Shown here in pieces: positions 8,598-17,532 of a DNA stretch of 64,000 bases. The stretch covers positions 248,001-312,000 of the forward strand of contig NZ_JACBJG010000005.1 of the NCBI RefSeq assembly GCF_015910535.1, in the 5' to 3' direction. Position 1 is the first letter of the stretch; each line of letters starts with the position of its first letter. The notes below the pieces were generated by a model, which had not been told where the DNA came from, did not search any database, and saw only the letters and a list, made by a program, of their open reading frames with translations. The DNA comes from Saccharomonospora sp. NB11 (GTDB taxonomy: Bacteria; Actinomycetota; Actinomycetes; Mycobacteriales; Pseudonocardiaceae). The position numbers and the translations under genes are program-made.

Positions 8598-9029
8598 GTG
8601 TCCGAGCTAGCAATACCCACTTCCTTGTTGGAAGTAACCACCGATTGTCACGAGACGGGAGTCGTGGTCACCGTGAGTGGCGAGGTGGACCTCAGCACGA
8701 GGGACATCCTCGCCGAGAACTTGGACGCAGCGATCGAGCTCGTGTCGCCGCCCCAGCACCTGATCGTCGACCTGGAACAGGTGACGTTCTTGGGCTCGGC
8801 GGGGCTGGCACTCCTGCTCGACACACAGGACGTCGCCGTCCGACGCGGAGTCACTCTGCGCATCGTGGCGACACAACGCGCGGTCACCAGGCCCGTCGAG
8901 GCGGTCGGCCTCGCCGAGGCGCTGCCGTTGCACACGACGGTGGACTCGGCGCTGTCGGCGCTGCCCACGCCGCGCCGAGGTGACGAGCCGATCGAACTGC
9001 CCTTCCAGGCGGGCTCGACGGTTCACTGA
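8598..9029 (+). CDS. STAS-domain anti-sigma factor antagonist
   Basis: The 143-residue product has a STAS fold: VVVTVSGEVDLSTRDILAEN followed by LIVDLEQVTFLGSAGLALLL. The Ser of GSAGL corresponds to the residue phosphorylated by anti-sigma kinases in SpoIIAA/RsbV proteins. Such proteins release an alternative sigma factor by binding its anti-sigma factor; no kinase or sigma gene is adjacent. GGAGG lies at 8589-8593, only four bases before the chosen GTG; an in-frame GTG at 8577 is an alternative. A possible promoter, TTGCAC (8445) - 16 bases - TAGTCT (8467), lies upstream. A strong hairpin follows the stop. Confidence 0.83.
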   Translation: MSELAIPTSLLEVTTDCHETGVVVTVSGEVDLSTRDILAENLDAAIELVSPPQHLIVDLEQVTFLGSAGLALLLDTQDVAVRRGVTLRIVATQRAVTRPVEAVGLAEALPLHTTVDSALSALPTPRRGDEPIELPFQAGSTVH

Positions 9030-9033
9030 GACC

Positions 9034-9076
9034 GAGGGCCGCATCCGGCGCAGCGTGGTCGGCGGATGCGGCCCTC
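9034..9076 (+). terminator. Hairpin terminator after the STAS gene
   Basis: A perfect 14-base-pair inverted repeat (GAGGGCCGCATCCG at 9034-9047 with its complement at 9063-9076) encloses a 15-base loop. It begins five bases after the STAS stop. There is no T-tract, as is common in high-GC actinobacteria. Confidence 0.65.
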
Positions 9077-9099
9077 ACCCTTGCCCACCCCTCAATCAC

Positions 9100-9115
9100 T
9101 CGAACAGGTGTTCGA
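9100..9115 (+). promoter_or_regulatory. LexA (SOS) box
   Basis: The 16-base sequence TCGAACAGGTGTTCGA matches the mycobacterial/actinobacterial LexA operator consensus TCGAAC-N4-GTTCGA in all 12 fixed positions. It ends nine bases before a TAGGCT -10 hexamer (9124-9129), covering the -35 region of the gene that starts at 9136. Binding of LexA here should block that promoter. Confidence 0.8.
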
Positions 9116-9123
9116 TCGAGTGG

Positions 9124-9129
9124 TAGGCT
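9124..9129 (+). promoter_or_regulatory. -10 element of a near-leaderless promoter
   Basis: TAGGCT matches the actinobacterial -10 consensus TAnnnT. Only six bases separate it from the ATG at 9136, so transcription would begin at or next to the start codon. This agrees with the absence of a Shine-Dalgarno sequence. Confidence 0.5.
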
Positions 9130-9135
9130 TCCGCC

Positions 9136-10035
9136 ATGCCGTCTGAGACCGTCGCCGCATCCGCTTCGTCGTTCCTCACCGGACACGCCCGCCTGCTCGA
9201 CCGACAGCGGTACCGACTGCTGACAAGCCACGGTGACCCACAGGCGACGTTGTCCGCGCTCGCCGCGTACCGCAATCCCGACGGCGGCTACGGCCACGGA
9301 CTCGAACCCGATCTGCGCTCGCCGGAGAGCCAACCAGCCGCCGCGCTGCACGCCTTCGAGGTGCTCGCCGAGGTCGCGCCGGTGACGAGCGCGCAGGCCG
9401 AACGACTCTGCGATTGGCTGCTCACGGTCACGCTGCCCGACGGGGGACTTCCCTTCGCGCTGCCGGTCACCGAGCCGGAGCATTGCGCACCGTTCTGGGT
9501 GCAGGCCGATTCGACGACGTCGTCCCTGCAGATCACGGCGGTCGTGGCGCTGCACGCCCACCGCGTCGCCGAACACGACCGCGCGGTGGCCACGCATCCC
9601 TGGCTGGGCCGGGCCACCGAGTACTGCGTCACCGCCATCCACCGACTGCGCGACGAGCAACGCACTCCCCATGCCATCGAGTTGGCCTTCGCCGTGCGTT
9701 TCGCCGACACGCTGAGCGCCGATCATCCCGAGACCGGTCGCGAACTGCTCGACGTGCTGCGCGCCTTCGTACCCGCCGACGGCATGGTCCACGTCCAAGG
9801 CGGCGCCGACGACGAGTACATGCGACCGCTCGACTTCGCGCCCCAGCCGGGACCGGCGCAGGCGCTGCTGTCGCCCGACGCCGTCGAGGCCGACCTCCGC
9901 CGCCTGAGGTCGGACCAGGCGGCGGACGGCGGCTGGACCGTCGACTTCGCCAGCTACTCCCCCGCCGCCGCACTGGAGTGGCGCGGCTACACCACGGTCA
10001 ACGCCCTGCGCACGCTGCGCGCGTACGGCGACTGA
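9136..10035 (+). CDS. Prenyltransferase/squalene-cyclase-like alpha/alpha-toroid protein, SOS-controlled
   Basis: The 299-residue protein resembles the prenyltransferase and squalene oxidase repeat superfamily. Two copies of the aromatic/Gly-rich turn typical of the toroid are visible: NPDGGYGHGLEPD near residue 50 and AADGGWTVDF near residue 260. It has neither the DxDD motif of terpene cyclases nor an obvious zinc site, so the activity is unknown. There is no signal peptide or membrane segment, so it is probably cytosolic. The ATG has no Shine-Dalgarno sequence and follows a -10 box and a perfect LexA operator, implying induction by DNA damage. It appears monocistronic. Confidence 0.75.
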   Translation: MPSETVAASASSFLTGHARLLDRQRYRLLTSHGDPQATLSALAAYRNPDGGYGHGLEPDLRSPESQPAAALHAFEVLAEVAPVTSAQAERLCDWLLTVTLPDGGLPFALPVTEPEHCAPFWVQADSTTSSLQITAVVALHAHRVAEHDRAVATHPWLGRATEYCVTAIHRLRDEQRTPHAIELAFAVRFADTLSADHPETGRELLDVLRAFVPADGMVHVQGGADDEYMRPLDFAPQPGPAQALLSPDAVEADLRRLRSDQAADGGWTVDFASYSPAAALEWRGYTTVNALRTLRAYGD

Positions 10036-10100
10036 TGGAGAACGGCGTCGCCTCCTGGCAGAGGACCACATCATCGGGCTGAACTGCTACGACTCCCGAT

Positions 10101-10138
10101 AGACGAACAAAACGAAAGGTGTTATGTTGCGTTCGTCT
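10101..10138 (+). promoter_or_regulatory. Inverted-repeat operator flanking the antitoxin promoter
   Basis: The arms AGACGAAC (10101-10108) and GTTCGTCT (10131-10138) are perfect 8-base inverted repeats separated by 22 bases. A -10-like TATGTT (10123-10128) lies between them, and a TAGACG -35-like element overlaps the left arm with a 17-base spacer. The layout suits autorepression by the HTH protein that begins at 10152. Confidence 0.55.
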
Positions 10139-10151
10139 GAGGGGAGGGGCC

Positions 10152-10676
10152 ATGAACGCGGCGTTGCACCAGGAGACCTACCTACCCGAAGGTGCCGGCG
10201 ACAAGCAGTTGGCAGAGGTGCACGACTTCCTGCGTGCGCTGGAGGCGGGACGGGAGCGTCCCGAACCAGCCTACTTCCTCAGTGGGGCCGAACCGGGCGA
10301 ACGTGTGGAGCTTCCCGAAGAGCTGTACCGGGTGCTTCGACAGGTGGTCGATGCGCTCCGCAATGGTCTGGCCGTGACCGTCGCCCCGCAGACGCAGACC
10401 CTGACGACCCAGCAAGCCGCGGACCTTCTGGGAGTCAGCCGACCCACCGTGATCAGGCTGCTCGACAGCGGCGAGATCCCGTTCGAGCGCGTGAACACCC
10501 ACCGCAGGATCGAACTGCGCGAGCTGCTGGCGTATCGCGAGCGACGCCGGGCCGCCCAGTACGCCGCGCTCGCCGCCACCGCCATCGACGAGGACGAGGA
10601 CGTGGACGACGTCTTGCCTCGTCTCAAGCGGGCTCGCAAAGAATTGGCCGAGCGGAGACGCCGACGCACCGATTGA
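10152..10676 (+). CDS. Excisionase-type helix-turn-helix protein, probable antitoxin of a PIN toxin
   Basis: The 174-residue protein carries a MerR/excisionase-like winged helix at about residues 90-128 (LTTQQAADLLGVSRPTVIRL, then GEIPFERVNTHRRI). An acidic stretch (DEDEDVDDV) and a basic C-terminus rich in Arg follow. This architecture is typical of antitoxins that sit in front of PIN-domain toxins in actinobacteria. GAGGGGAGGGG precedes the ATG. The toxin gene that should follow is present only as a 41-codon fragment 27 bases downstream. The antitoxin itself looks intact. Confidence 0.8.
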   Translation: MNAALHQETYLPEGAGDKQLAEVHDFLRALEAGRERPEPAYFLSGAEPGERVELPEELYRVLRQVVDALRNGLAVTVAPQTQTLTTQQAADLLGVSRPTVIRLLDSGEIPFERVNTHRRIELRELLAYRERRRAAQYAALAATAIDEDEDVDDVLPRLKRARKELAERRRRRTD

Positions 10677-10703
10677 GTGAGCAGGGCCTGGCATGATGAT
10701 CTC

Positions 10704-10829
10704 GTGTTCACGGCCCTGCTCGACACGTGCGTTCTCTGGCCGAACCGGCAACGTGACTTCCTGCTGTCCTTGGCCGCCGAAGGGGCCTATCGGCCGGTGT
10801 GGAGCGCAGCGCCGTCGTCCCGGTCGTGA
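10704..10829 (+). pseudogene. Truncated PIN-domain toxin (N-terminal remnant)
   Basis: A 41-codon GTG-initiated frame reads [20 protein letters not shown], the first strand and helix of a PIN ribonuclease, including the first catalytic Asp (residue 7). After the sequence for AYRPVWS the similarity stops, and the frame runs through a few unrelated residues to TGA. The remaining three acidic residues of the PIN active site are absent, so no ribonuclease activity is expected. It is the expected partner of the upstream HTH antitoxin. Length and order argue for a 3' deletion rather than a frameshift, since I see no continuation in the other frames before the convergent gene at 10871. Confidence 0.75.
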
Positions 10830-10870
10830 GCGGTGCGGGCACCACCCACGACCGGACGACTACTCGAACC

Positions 10871-11728
10871 TCAGAACCGCAGGTCCACCAAGTAGTCGTA
10901 TCCCACCTTGGCGGTGTCGAGCGGGTCGGCCGGGTCGTCGTGTTCGACGATGTACTGCTTCATCGGTCCGGCCCACGTGCGGCGGAACAGGCTGGCCCAG
11001 TCGATGGTTCCGGTGCCGACATCGGCCCAGGCGCCGTCCTCCCCACGGTCCTTGACGTGGAACTGCTGCACCCGACCGAATCGGCGGTAGTACTCCTCCA
11101 CCGGGTCGGCTCCGCCTTCCACCACCCAGTACAGGTCGTACTCCAGGTGCACGTTGCGGGGGCTGGTGTGCTCGGCGATGACGTCGATCGGGCGCACTCC
11201 GTCGACGGCCCGGAACTCGTGGTCGTGGTTGTGGTAGCCGTAGGAGATCCCGGCTCTGCGGAACGCCGCCGCGGCCTTGTCGAGACGGTCCGCGAACGCC
11301 CGCCACTCCGCCAGCGTCGAATAGTTGGCGTAGGCGCAGGCGGCCTTGCGGTAGCCGAGGATCTTCGCGTCCTCGATGAGCGCGTCGACGTCCTCACCGT
11401 CGAAGGAGACGTGCGCGGACGTCGCCCGCAGGTGGTAGCGGTCGAGCAGCCTGCGGAACTCCGCCGCCGAACGCCCATACGTGCCCGCGAGCTCCACCGA
11501 CCGGTACCCGATGTCGGCGAGCGCCTCCAGCGTGCCTTCCAGGTCGGCTTCGAACAGGTTCCGGAGCGTGTAGAGCTGGATGCTGAGCTGCTGTCGGGGA
11601 ATCCGTCTGCCTCGCCGGCCCCAATCGGCGTGCGCGGTACCGCTCATCGCGCCCGCGAGCCCGACGGCGGCCACGGCACCCGCCGCAGTGCGGAACATCG
11701 CTCTCCGGGAAAGCTTCGTGTCACTCAT
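10871..11728 (-). CDS. Tat-exported sugar phosphate isomerase/epimerase-like TIM barrel
   Basis: The 285-residue protein begins with a twin-arginine signal: [20 protein letters not shown], followed by a likely cleavage site near AHA-D (about residue 35). The mature part is a xylose isomerase-like TIM barrel ([62 protein letters not shown]), with the His/Glu/Asp pattern of metal-binding members. Such secreted barrels are found with 3-keto-glycoside and Gfo/Idh/MocA systems. The start overlaps the stop of the preceding barrel gene by ATGA. It is the last gene of the ten-gene operon. The substrate is unknown; it probably acts outside the membrane. Confidence 0.85.
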   Translation of the reverse strand: MSDTKLSRRAMFRTAAGAVAAVGLAGAMSGTAHADWGRRGRRIPRQQLSIQLYTLRNLFEADLEGTLEALADIGYRSVELAGTYGRSAAEFRRLLDRYHLRATSAHVSFDGEDVDALIEDAKILGYRKAACAYANYSTLAEWRAFADRLDKAAAAFRRAGISYGYHNHDHEFRAVDGVRPIDVIAEHTSPRNVHLEYDLYWVVEGGADPVEEYYRRFGRVQQFHVKDRGEDGAWADVGTGTIDWASLFRRTWAGPMKQYIVEHDDPADPLDTAKVGYDYLVDLRF

Positions 11729-12747
11729 GGCGTGTACGTGTCGTCCTTCCCTGTGCTGAACGCGGCGTCGAAAGCCGCCTCGGGCTTGTCGAACAACTGG
11801 CTGCGGATGTAGGTGACGGCCTCGGCGGCACCGCGCAGGCGGTCCATGCCCGCGTCCTCCCACTCCACTGAGATGGGCCCGGTGTAGCCGATGGCGTTCA
11901 GCGCCCGGAATGCGCTCTCCCAGTCCACGTCGCCGTGTCCGGTGGAGACGAAGTCCCAGCCCCGGCGAGGATCGGCCCACGGCAGGTGCGAACCGAGCCT
12001 GCCGTTGCGGCCGTCGAACCGCTTCTTCGTGTCCTTGCAGTCCACGTGGTAGATGCGGTCGGCGAAGTCGAGGATGAAACCCACCGGGTCGAGGTCCTGC
12101 CACACGAAGTGCGACGGGTCCCAGTTCAGGCCGAAGGCGGGCCGGTTGTCCACGGCCTCCAGAGCCCGCTTGGTGGTCCAGTAGTCGTAGGCGATCTCGC
12201 TGGGGTGCACCTCGTGTGCGAACCGCACGCCCACCTCGTCGAAGACGTCGAGGATCGGGTTCCAGCGGCGGGCGAAGTCGGCGTAGCCGTCCTCGATCAG
12301 CTCGGCGGGCACCGGCGGGAACATCGCGACGTACTTCCAGATCTTCGACCCGGTGAAGCCGATGACGGTGTCGACACCGAGTTTCGCGGCGGCCCTCGCG
12401 GTGTCGGCCATCTCCGCCGCGGCCCGCTGCCGGACGCCCTCCGGCTCGCCGTCGCCCCAGATGCGGGCGGGCAGGATGTTGCGGTGTCGCTGGTCGATCG
12501 GGTCGTCGCACACCGCCTGGCCGACGAGGTGGTTGGAGATCGCCCACACCTTCAGCCCGTGGGAGTCGAGCAGCTCCAACCGGTCGGCGACGTAGTTTTC
12601 CTCGGACAGCGCCCGGTCCACTTCGAAATGGTCGCCCGAACAGGCGATCTCCAGGCCGTCGTATCCCCAACTCGATGCGAGCCGGCAGACCTCCTCGAAC
12701 GGCAGGTCGGCCCACTGGCCCGTGAACAGCGTTACCGGTCGACTCAT
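11725..12747 (-). CDS. Sugar phosphate isomerase/epimerase-like TIM barrel (cytosolic)
   Basis: A 340-residue xylose isomerase-like TIM barrel without a signal peptide. Motifs include [42 protein letters not shown] (metal-binding Glu/His region), [28 protein letters not shown] and [12 protein letters not shown], all in the order seen in metal-dependent ketose isomerase/epimerases. The start ATG overlaps the stop of the phosphodiesterase gene, and the stop overlaps the start of the Tat-exported paralogue. The pair suggests that related reactions run on both sides of the membrane. The substrate is not known. Confidence 0.85.
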   Translation of the reverse strand: MSRPVTLFTGQWADLPFEEVCRLASSWGYDGLEIACSGDHFEVDRALSEENYVADRLELLDSHGLKVWAISNHLVGQAVCDDPIDQRHRNILPARIWGDGEPEGVRQRAAAEMADTARAAAKLGVDTVIGFTGSKIWKYVAMFPPVPAELIEDGYADFARRWNPILDVFDEVGVRFAHEVHPSEIAYDYWTTKRALEAVDNRPAFGLNWDPSHFVWQDLDPVGFILDFADRIYHVDCKDTKKRFDGRNGRLGSHLPWADPRRGWDFVSTGHGDVDWESAFRALNAIGYTGPISVEWEDAGMDRLRGAAEAVTYIRSQLFDKPEAAFDAAFSTGKDDTYTP

Positions 12748-14144
12748 CGGTGAGCGTCCTCTCGGATTCCGTGGAGTTGCAGGAGCAGATGACGGACGTC
12801 GGTGGCGGCGAGGCGACCTCCGGACTCCACCACCGCCGGCACGGCGGGGTCGGAGCAGAGGAGCATCGGGCCGTGGTCGGGCGAGTCGGGCAACCGCCCG
12901 TGTGAACCGCGGACCCATCGCGGGTCGGTGGGCACCACGTTCATGGCGTATCGCAGCCCGAACTTCTTGCGGACGAGGTTGAGCCCGGCCTTGGCCTTGG
13001 CGAACCGGTCGGTCGGGTCGAAGAACAGCTCCGCCGGGTCGTAGCCGGGCTTGCGGTGGATCTCGACACCGCGCGCGAAGTCGGGTGCGAGGTCGTCGTC
13101 GAACCAGTAGTAGTAGGTGAACCACGCGCGGGGCTCGGCCACCGCGACGAACTCGCCGGCGCGCTCGTGGTCGAGCCCGTACCGGGACTGGGCCTCGCGG
13201 TCGAGCACCTCGTCGACGCCCGGCAGCGTCTCGACGATCTTGCGGACCCGGGGCAGGTCGGCGTCGTCGGCGACGTAGACGTGCGCGACCTGGTGGTCGG
13301 CCACCGCGAACGCCCGGGACGTCCACGGGTCCAGGTACTCCATGCCGTCCTGGGTGTAGACCTCCAGCAACCCCTCCCGGCGCAACGCCCGGTTGACGTC
13401 CACCGGTGTGTCGACCGACGTGATGCCGTACTCCGACAACGCGACCACCGTGATCCCCGACCGCTCGGCGTCGGCGAGCAGCGGGCCCAGCACCGCGTCG
13501 ACCTCCCGGGCGGCGTGGGCGGCTCGTGGCGAGTCGGGGCCGTACCGCTGGAGGTCGTAGTCGAGGTGCGGCACGTAGGCCATCGTCAGGTCGGGGTTGT
13601 CCGTACGCAGGATGCGCCGCGTCGCCTCCACGATCCACCGCGACGACGTGATCGACGCCGTGGGTCCCCAGTACTGGAAGAGCGGGAACGGGCCGAGTTC
13701 GGCCGTCAGCGCGTCGTGCAGGTGTGGCGGTCGCACGTAGCAGTCGGGGGACTTCCGCCCGTCGGCGTGATAGATGGGGCGCGGGGTGACCGTGATGTCG
13801 GTGGTCATGCCCATCGCGTACCACCAGCAGACGTTCGCGGCGGTGTAGTCGGGATGCGCCGCCCGCGCGGTCTCCCACACCTTCGGCCGTTGCACGAGGC
13901 GGTTGTGCTGCCGCCACAGGTAGATCTCCCCGAGGTCGCGGAAGTACCACCCGTTGCCGACGATGCCATGCTCGACCGGCATCGTCCCGGTCAGCAGGGT
14001 CGACTGCACGCTGCACGTGACCGCGGGCAGCACGGTGCCCAGTTCGGCCCGCCAACCCCGGTCGGCGACCTTCGACAGGTTCGGCATGTGCCGCAGCAGC
14101 GCCGGGGTCATCCCCACGACGTCGAGCATCAGCACTTTCCTCAT
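12744..14144 (-). CDS. Alkaline phosphatase superfamily phosphodiesterase/nucleotide pyrophosphatase (EboF-like)
   Basis: The 466-residue protein belongs to the type I phosphodiesterase/nucleotide pyrophosphatase branch of the alkaline phosphatase superfamily. It has [11 protein letters not shown] at the N-terminus (metal-binding Asp), [15 protein letters not shown] with the nucleophilic Thr/Ser region, [13 protein letters not shown] (metal His/Asp) and [13 protein letters not shown]. No signal peptide is visible, so it appears cytosolic. In Ebo clusters the equivalent gene is called EboF. The start was placed at the ATG overlapping the EboE stop; a longer upstream frame has no family similarity. 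It probably hydrolyses a phosphodiester or pyrophosphate of the pathway product. Confidence 0.85.
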   Translation of the reverse strand: MRKVLMLDVVGMTPALLRHMPNLSKVADRGWRAELGTVLPAVTCSVQSTLLTGTMPVEHGIVGNGWYFRDLGEIYLWRQHNRLVQRPKVWETARAAHPDYTAANVCWWYAMGMTTDITVTPRPIYHADGRKSPDCYVRPPHLHDALTAELGPFPLFQYWGPTASITSSRWIVEATRRILRTDNPDLTMAYVPHLDYDLQRYGPDSPRAAHAAREVDAVLGPLLADAERSGITVVALSEYGITSVDTPVDVNRALRREGLLEVYTQDGMEYLDPWTSRAFAVADHQVAHVYVADDADLPRVRKIVETLPGVDEVLDREAQSRYGLDHERAGEFVAVAEPRAWFTYYYWFDDDLAPDFARGVEIHRKPGYDPAELFFDPTDRFAKAKAGLNLVRKKFGLRYAMNVVPTDPRWVRGSHGRLPDSPDHGPMLLCSDPAVPAVVESGGRLAATDVRHLLLQLHGIREDAHR

Positions 14145-15241
14145 GCGGCGACCTCCGTCCGTGCCCAGCGCAGTTCGTCGGCGATTCCGTCGGCGAGGTC
14201 GACGTGGTCGGCGTCGGGCAGCACCGTCCACGTGTACGTCTCGACCTCGACGTGGGGCAGCGGCCGACCGCTCGTCGCGAGCGCGGCCACGGCGTCGGTG
14301 AGGACGTCCGTCGTCGACGTCAACGGCGCGCGGGGCCGGGCGTGCAGCGGCACGTGGAAGTGCACGCGCCACGGCCCCTCCCCCGGCAGTTCCGCGAGGG
14401 CGTCGTCCAGGTCGTCGGCGGCCAGCACCTCTCCCGTCGCCGAGCGCTCACGCACCTGGTGCAGGTACCGGGGTTCACAGAAGTCGGCCAGCGCCCGGCG
14501 CGCGTCGGGGTCGCGCGGCTGGTCCACGTGCAGCGCGGCCGACGCCTGCACCTTGACGACGTCGAGCCCGGCGGCATGAATGCGTCGGACCTCCGCGCCG
14601 GGGTCGGCGAACGACACGGCGAGGTGGCAGGTGTCCAGGCACACGCCCACGTGCTCGGCGTCCACGCGGCCCGAGAGCCACGACACCGCGTCGGCGACCG
14701 TGTCGAGCACGCAGCCGGGTTCGGGTTCCACCGCGAGCCGCAACGGCCGCCCGCCGTGGTCGGAGAGCCGTCGCGCGTGCACGACCACCTCGTCGAACGC
14801 GGCGACGGCACGGTCGTCGTCGGCACGGCTCCACGGCTCGCGCCACGCCAGCGGCAGCGTCGAGATGCTGCCGTACTCGGCGTCGGGGTGCAGCAGGTCG
14901 GCGAGCACCGTCAGACAGTCGCGCGTGTACGCGACCCGACGCGGATCGGTCCATTGTGGAACGTAGACCGCGTGTTTGACCACCGCGTCGTGGAACCCGC
15001 CGTAGGGAAAGGCGTTGAGCGTCTGCACGCCCAGGCCCCGGGCCGACAGCTCACGGGCGAGCCGGGACCGGGCACCGGCGTCCGTCGCCAACGCCGAGGC
15101 CACGTCCGCCGCGAGCCACAGCCCCACTCCGAGGAGGTCGACGTCGAGCCGCTTGCGGATCACGGCCGCGTAGGTGTCGAGCTGCGCCACGATCCCGTCG
15201 AGATCCTGGGCCGGGTGCACGTTGGTGCAGTAGGAGAGCAC
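14141..15241 (-). CDS. eboE: EboE-family metabolite traffic protein (TIM barrel)
   Basis: The 366-residue protein opens with [16 protein letters not shown], the conserved EboE start. It continues as an AP-endonuclease-2-like TIM barrel ([70 protein letters not shown]). EboE is one of the defining proteins of the Ebo (eustigmatophyte-bacteria operon) clusters, which have been linked to export or trafficking of prenylated metabolites and to scytonemin in cyanobacteria. Its biochemical reaction is unknown. The GTG start lies three bases after the TatD stop and the stop overlaps the next gene. Confidence 0.9.
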   Translation of the reverse strand: MLSYCTNVHPAQDLDGIVAQLDTYAAVIRKRLDVDLLGVGLWLAADVASALATDAGARSRLARELSARGLGVQTLNAFPYGGFHDAVVKHAVYVPQWTDPRRVAYTRDCLTVLADLLHPDAEYGSISTLPLAWREPWSRADDDRAVAAFDEVVVHARRLSDHGGRPLRLAVEPEPGCVLDTVADAVSWLSGRVDAEHVGVCLDTCHLAVSFADPGAEVRRIHAAGLDVVKVQASAALHVDQPRDPDARRALADFCEPRYLHQVRERSATGEVLAADDLDDALAELPGEGPWRVHFHVPLHARPRAPLTSTTDVLTDAVAALATSGRPLPHVEVETYTWTVLPDADHVDLADGIADELRWARTEVAA

Positions 15242-15244
15242 GGG

Positions 15245-16108
15245 TCACTTCCTCGCGCCACGGAGCACGGAGTTGCCCTCGAACGTCTCCGCCGTCGGTG
15301 CCGACCCCGGCACGGGATCGAGCATCAGCTTGCCGCTCTGCCCGTAGAAGGCCACCGGGTTGTCCCACAACACCTTGTCCACATCAGACTGAGTGAATCC
15401 CGCGTCGAGCATCGCGGTTCCGGTGTGCAGTGTCTTCAGCGGATCGGAGCGACCCCAGTCGGCGGCGGAGTTCACCAGCATCCGGTCGGTGCCGTACTCC
15501 TTCAGGATCGCCACCATGCGGTGCTCGTCCATTTTCGTGTCGGGGTAGACGGAGAAGCCCATCCAACACCCGGAGTCGGCTACGAAACCGACCGTGACCT
15601 CGTTGAGGTGGTCCACCACCACGCGTGCCGGGTCGATACCGGACTCGCGGACGACGTCGAGGGTGCGCCGGGTCCCCGACAGCTTGTCGCGGTGCGGGGT
15701 GTGGACGAGCACGGGAAGGTCGTGCTCGATCGCGAGGCCGAGCTGGTGGGTGAACGCCTTCTCCTCGGCCTCCGTCATCGAGTCGTAGCCCACCTCGCCG
15801 ACGGCCACCACGCCGTCCTTGGCGAGGTAGCGCGGGAGGACATCGAGCACCTCGACGCACCGCGGGTCGTTGGCCTCCTTCGGATTCAGCGCGATCGTGC
15901 AGTGGTGGCGGATGCCGAACTGGGAGGCCCGGAACCGCTCCCACCCGATCAGGGAGTCGAAGTAGTCGGTGAACGAACCGACGTTCGTGCGCGGCTGGCC
16001 GAGCCAGAACGCCGGCTCGACGAGCGCGCGGACCCCGGCCGCGTACATGGCCTCGTAGTCGTCGGTGGTGCGCGACGTCATGTGGATGTGCGGGTCGAAG
16101 ATCTTCAT
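15245..16108 (-). CDS. TatD-family metal-dependent hydrolase (EboB-like)
   Basis: The 287-residue protein is a TatD-like amidohydrolase-fold hydrolase. The metal site begins with FDPHIHM (residues 4-10), followed by GVVAVGEVGYDSM with the bridging Glu, VLVHTPHRDK, VVVDHLNEVTV and LVNSAADWGRSDP with the final Asp. TatD proteins are generally nucleases or phosphoesterases. The version in Ebo clusters (EboB) has an unknown substrate. The ATG overlaps the stop of the TIM-EboA fusion (ATGA). Confidence 0.88.
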   Translation of the reverse strand: MKIFDPHIHMTSRTTDDYEAMYAAGVRALVEPAFWLGQPRTNVGSFTDYFDSLIGWERFRASQFGIRHHCTIALNPKEANDPRCVEVLDVLPRYLAKDGVVAVGEVGYDSMTEAEEKAFTHQLGLAIEHDLPVLVHTPHRDKLSGTRRTLDVVRESGIDPARVVVDHLNEVTVGFVADSGCWMGFSVYPDTKMDEHRMVAILKEYGTDRMLVNSAADWGRSDPLKTLHTGTAMLDAGFTQSDVDKVLWDNPVAFYGQSGKLMLDPVPGSAPTAETFEGNSVLRGARK

Positions 16109-17532
16109 CGGGCGACCTCCTCGTCGGTGGTGCCGAGGGCCAGGATCGCCTCGGCGTCGGGCGGCACGGGGCGGCCTGCGGCTCGGCGTTCGGCCGCGAA
16201 ATCGGAGACCATGCGGACCAGTTCCGCGTCGCGACGTCGGTCCAGGTCGACGACGGCGGCCGTGGGCACGCCGGTGAACAGGCACTTCAGCACGCCGTGC
16301 CGCCAGGCGTGGTCGTCGAGGTGGTCCGCCGCGAACCGACCGAGCGCGGCGGCCACGAGGCCGGTGTCGTTGGCCCGCAGCGCGTCGGTGACCAGGCGGA
16401 CTCCCAGTTCGACGACGTGAGGGTCGTCGGTGGGAAGAACGTGGAGGTTGCGCAGGACACCGCGTCGCTCGGCGCCGTCGCCGTAGCGGTAGAGCTCCTC
16501 CACCTCCTTGACGAGCGTGTCGGTGTCCAGGGCGGACGCGAGCGCCGCGAGCAGTCGGCCGCGCGCGCGGTCGTCGAGCGTGCCGTGCACGAGCCCGTCC
16601 GGGTCGACGTCGGGGCGGACCGCGGTGCGGCCGACCTTGCGGCCCACGGCGGGGAAGGACGTGCGGACGCGCGACGGCTCCGACCGGATGGCGGTCTCGG
16701 TGTCGACCACCCACTCCGCCGCCGCCAGTGCCGCCCTCGCCCGCCGCGCGACGTCGGGAGCGGCGTGGCTGTGCCGGGGCAGCTCCACCGCCGCCAGCCC
16801 CGCGTACCCGACGTCGGCCAGCGCGGCCAGGGTGTCGGCGAGGTCGAGCTGTCCCTCCCCGAACTCCAGGTGTTCGTGCACCCCGGGACGCATGTCGTCG
16901 AGCTGGACGTTGAGCAGCAGCGGAGCGGCCCGCCTGACGCACTCGGCGGCGCTGACCGGCTCCACCGCCACACAGTGGCCGACGTCGAGGGTGATGCCGA
17001 GGTTGTCGGGACGCCCCAGCTCCTCGTACAGGCGCAGTGCTTGATCGAGGTGCTGCACGTGGTGACCCGGCTCGGGTTCCAGCGCGAAGCGGGCCTCGGT
17101 GTGCTCCAGCACCGTCGCCACCCCCGCACTCAGCCGCCGCCACGCCGTCTCGTCGTCCACCCCCGGATCGGCGACGCCCGACCAGAACGACACGCACTCG
17201 GCCCCGAGGTCGACGGCGATGTCGGCCGCGCGGCGGAGGAAGTCGAGCCGCAGCGCGGGGTCGTCGGAGAGCAGCGTCGGCTGGTGCTTGCGCCAGGGGT
17301 CCAGCAGGAAGCGCGCCCCGGTCTCGACCACAACCCCGAGTCCCAGCTCGGCCAGGCGGGCGGCGACCCGCTCGGTCTGCGCGACCACGTCGTCGGCGAA
17401 CGGGTCGAGGTGGGCGTGGTCCAGTGTCAGCGCCACCCCGGAGTAGCCGAGGTCGGCGATGATGGCCAACGCGTCGTCGAGCCGGTGGTTGGCGAATCCG
17501 TTGGTGCCGTAGCCGAATCGCAGTGTGCTCAC
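16105..17532 (-). CDS. Sugar phosphate isomerase/epimerase TIM barrel fused to an EboA domain
   Basis: The 475-residue product has two parts. Residues 1 to about 265 form an AP-endonuclease-2/xylose isomerase-type TIM barrel (LRFGYGTNGFANHRLDDAL; GYSGVALTLDHAHLDP; FALEPEPGHHVQHL; LGITLDVGHCVAVEPVS; VQLDDMRPGVHEHLEFG; AAVELPRHSHAAPD). The rest is an EboA domain (SFPAVGRKVGRTAV; LYRYGDGAERRGVLRNLHVL; FLFTGVP-like KCLFTGVPTAAVVDLDRR). In most Ebo clusters the barrel and EboA are, to my knowledge, separate neighbouring genes; here no stop or start separates them. The fusion implies that the two act on the same substrate or complex. The GTG start overlaps the EboC stop. Confidence 0.85.
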   Translation of the reverse strand: MSTLRFGYGTNGFANHRLDDALAIIADLGYSGVALTLDHAHLDPFADDVVAQTERVAARLAELGLGVVVETGARFLLDPWRKHQPTLLSDDPALRLDFLRRAADIAVDLGAECVSFWSGVADPGVDDETAWRRLSAGVATVLEHTEARFALEPEPGHHVQHLDQALRLYEELGRPDNLGITLDVGHCVAVEPVSAAECVRRAAPLLLNVQLDDMRPGVHEHLEFGEGQLDLADTLAALADVGYAGLAAVELPRHSHAAPDVARRARAALAAAEWVVDTETAIRSEPSRVRTSFPAVGRKVGRTAVRPDVDPDGLVHGTLDDRARGRLLAALASALDTDTLVKEVEELYRYGDGAERRGVLRNLHVLPTDDPHVVELGVRLVTDALRANDTGLVAAALGRFAADHLDDHAWRHGVLKCLFTGVPTAAVVDLDRRRDAELVRMVSDFAAERRAAGRPVPPDAEAILALGTTDEEVAR

